From the NCBI RefSeq assembly GCF_002097535.1, contig NZ_CP020772.1, positions 3,698,501-3,762,500 of the forward strand: a stretch of DNA of 64,000 nt, given 5' to 3'. Each line of letters begins with the position of its first letter. The first letter of the stretch is position 1. A program made the position numbers and the translations under genes. The DNA comes from Halobacillus mangrovi (GTDB taxonomy: Bacteria > Bacillota > Bacilli > Bacillales > Halobacillaceae). Below, piece by piece: positions 62,388-64,000 of this stretch. Under the pieces are notes generated by a model. It saw nothing but the letters and a program-made list of their open reading frames with translations. It was not told where the DNA came from and searched no databases.

Positions 62388-63572
62388 CTACAAATGCTTG
62401 CTCACTCGATTAGCGAAAGCAGCTCCGTCAATCAAATTTTTGCCGCCCCCCTGAACAAAGTTAGGTTTGCCTCCTCCTTTTCCTTCGATCAGTGGCATCG
62501 TTTGTTTAGCAACCTCATTCATATTTCGGTCCACATCTGCTCCACGGGCAAGCACAAATTGCAGTTGACCTTCCTGTTCGCTGACTAGGATAAGATAAGC
62601 ATTGGGCGCATGTTCGATGATTGCTTTTCCCAATGACTGAAGCGTCTTGATTGGACGACCCTTAAAGACGCGCTGAATCACTTTGTCCCCTTCTGTGCTA
62701 GAAATGATCTCACGAGCTTCATACTGCAGTAATTCTTCTTCAAGCTCAGCAATTTTCTTATCTTTTTCCTTGCTGGCTTTGATCAATTGATCCACTTCTT
62801 CTACAAGCTGCTCTTCCGGCCTTGGAACAAGCTGCTTCATTTCGGTCAGAATTTGGTGTTTCTGTCCGAGCTTATCCAGAACCCGGTAACCACAGGCAAA
62901 CTCCAGACGTACTTGTTTCTTGCTTTTCGTCCAACCTAGAAGCTTTGCAGCCATGACCTCGCCAGTGGACGGAGGGTGTGTTCCTCCGCATCCGTTGTAA
63001 TCAACCTCTGGAATCATGACAAGGCGGACATCCCCTTCAACAGCAAGTGGTTTTCGAAGAGGATACTCGTTCGCTTCTTCAACGGTCATCCACTTTGTCT
63101 TTACAGGATAATTGGCTCGAATAATTTCATTGACCCGTTCCTCAGCCTTTCGCAAAAGATCTTCAGAAAGTTGTTCCGTATCTAAATCAATCGTCACTAC
63201 TTCTTTACCTAAGTGGAAGCTCGTCGTAGGAATGTCGTATTGGTCATCAAAAACAGCTGAAATGATGTGCTGGCCACAATGCTGCTGCATATGATCAACG
63301 CGTCGGTCTTGATCAATGAATCCGTGTAATTCTCCCGTACCTTCTGGAAGTTCCTCCTTTGTATAATGGCGCACTTCGTCTTCGACTTCTTCGACATCGA
63401 CCACTTCGATGTCATTTAATTTGCCGGTGTCATGAGGCTGCCCGCCACCCGTCGGATAAAATGCAGTCTCTTCCAACACCACATAAGGCCCGCGTTCATC
63501 TTGATCTATTTTTATAACTTTAGAATTGAATTCTATTCTATAAGGGTCTTCGTAAAATAGCTTTCTCGTCAT
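62388..63572 (-). CDS. Alanyl-tRNA editing protein (AlaX-L with DHHA1 domain)
   Basis: A free-standing homologue of the AlaRS editing and C-terminal domains, 394 residues. FYPTGGGQPHDTG, zinc ligands in HMQQHCGQHIISA and GCGGTHPPSTGEV, a coiled coil (about 255-290), and the DHHA1 ending GGGKPNFVQGGG. It would hydrolyse Ser- or Gly-tRNA(Ala). The catalytic aminoacylation domain is absent, as expected. GAGGAGG precedes the start codon. Confidence 0.92.
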   Translation of the reverse strand: MTRKLFYEDPYRIEFNSKVIKIDQDERGPYVVLEETAFYPTGGGQPHDTGKLNDIEVVDVEEVEDEVRHYTKEELPEGTGELHGFIDQDRRVDHMQQHCGQHIISAVFDDQYDIPTTSFHLGKEVVTIDLDTEQLSEDLLRKAEERVNEIIRANYPVKTKWMTVEEANEYPLRKPLAVEGDVRLVMIPEVDYNGCGGTHPPSTGEVMAAKLLGWTKSKKQVRLEFACGYRVLDKLGQKHQILTEMKQLVPRPEEQLVEEVDQLIKASKEKDKKIAELEEELLQYEAREIISSTEGDKVIQRVFKGRPIKTLQSLGKAIIEHAPNAYLILVSEQEGQLQFVLARGADVDRNMNEVAKQTMPLIEGKGGGKPNFVQGGGKNLIDGAAFANRVSKHL

Positions 63573-63824
63573 AGTACGTTCCTCCTCTGTTTTCCTAAGG
63601 GTATCGTAACATGTTTCTTTTCATGCAAGGCTATTGAGTGGAGACTGCCTTACCGAATGGGCCGTTTTCAGTAAAAAGATCCTACTTCATAGGAAGCAGT
63701 GAACTGACGCTATGACCTCTGCCTCTTGGCTGTGGTAATAGCTTAAAAACATGATAGAGACTAAAAGTGTTCTCCGTTCAATAGGATAAAGGAGGGACTT
63801 CATCTGCAAAAAGGAGGAATGCTT

Positions 63825-64000
63825 ATGTTGGAAAAGTTTGTGGATCGACTTCCCATTATGGAGACTATTCTTCCAAAAGCGCATGTACATCGTATCCCTT
63901 TTTATGAAGTAACGATGAGGGAAACATACGAGAAACTGCATCGAGATCTCCCTCCAACCAAGATCTGGGGATATAATGGGCACTATCCAGGCCCTACATT
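63825..64000 (+). CDS. cotA: CotA-like multicopper oxidase, 5' end only
   Basis: The last 176 bp open a gene whose product begins MLEKFVDRLPIME and continues HRDLPPTKIWGYNGHYPGPT, almost the start of B. subtilis spore-coat laccase CotA. The ATG at 63825 has AAGGAGG 7 nt upstream; an in-frame ATG at 63819 is too close to it. The copper sites are beyond the window. A spore-coat laccase/bilirubin oxidase is the likely product. Confidence 0.85.
   Translation, partial: MLEKFVDRLPIMETILPKAHVHRIPFYEVTMRETYEKLHRDLPPTKIWGYNGHYPGPT

Noticed and set aside
63687..63983. 98-codon minus-strand frame at the right edge
   Set aside because: Antisense to the CotA-like gene start and its ribosome binding site; no protein-like features.

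Overview
The window looks like chromosomal DNA from a moderately halophilic, endospore-forming member of the Bacillaceae (Halobacillus/Virgibacillus-like). The evidence is an ectoine operon (ectABC) beside a BCCT compatible-solute transporter, AGGAGG-type ribosome binding sites, germination and spore genes (a gerA-type tricistron, cwlJ, a CotA-like multicopper oxidase) and several candidate SigB promoters. The species is an inference. I see no rRNA, tRNA, CRISPR array, insertion sequence or prophage.

Layout. 1-5.5 kb: a DUR3-like sodium/solute symporter cut by the window edge, then ectABC (leftward) divergent from the BCCT transporter. 5.5-10.3 kb: a truncated esterase, a zincin-like protein with a broken HExxH, a rhodanese, a methylmalonate-semialdehyde dehydrogenase/Fe-alcohol dehydrogenase pair, and a remnant of acetolactate synthase. 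10.3-19.8 kb: two thiamin units, each led by a TPP riboswitch. One is tenA-ykoE-ykoD-ykoC for salvage and uptake; the other is tenI-thiO-thiS-thiG-thiF for thiazole synthesis. An aldo/keto reductase lies between them. Two palindromic repeats sit between the first riboswitch and tenA. 19.9-29.6 kb: secreted M14 and M28 peptidases, an orphan PD-(D/E)XK-like protein, a superoxide dismutase remnant, an SDR, a TspO-like membrane protein, a 2-hydroxyacid dehydrogenase and the AprX-type protease. 29.8-33.1 kb: rocD with a sigma-54 promoter, divergent from its likely activator rocR. 33.1-41.4 kb: a beta-lactamase-fold protein, a gerABC-type germinant receptor, a VanW protein, a divergent PRPP synthetase and an NAD(P)-binding stress-type protein. 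41.6-47.5 kb: an amidohydrolase, symporter, M20 peptidase and class III aminotransferase group of unknown substrate. 48.2-50.8 kb: a Mn/Zn ABC importer behind an MntR-like operator. 50.8-64 kb: an FAD monooxygenase, an amidase, a phosphofructokinase paralogue with a damaged ATP site, endonuclease IV, cwlJ, a DUF1456 protein, a lipoprotein, topoisomerase III, a prolyl-4-hydroxylase homologue, an AlaX editing protein and the start of a CotA-like oxidase.

How the genes fit together. The dominant themes are osmoprotection (ectoine synthesis plus solute import, the importer with a near-consensus SigB promoter), TPP-controlled thiamin supply, amino-acid and peptide catabolism, and spore formation and germination. 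The most unusual points are an ectA gene that appears to start at AUC, two central-metabolism paralogues (PFK and PRPP synthetase) with substituted active-site loops, palindromic repeats whose arms differ between copies yet remain self-complementary, and several decayed genes (acetolactate synthase, superoxide dismutase, a TGA-interrupted small ORF). I found no convincing wholly new multi-gene system; the best leads are in the findings.
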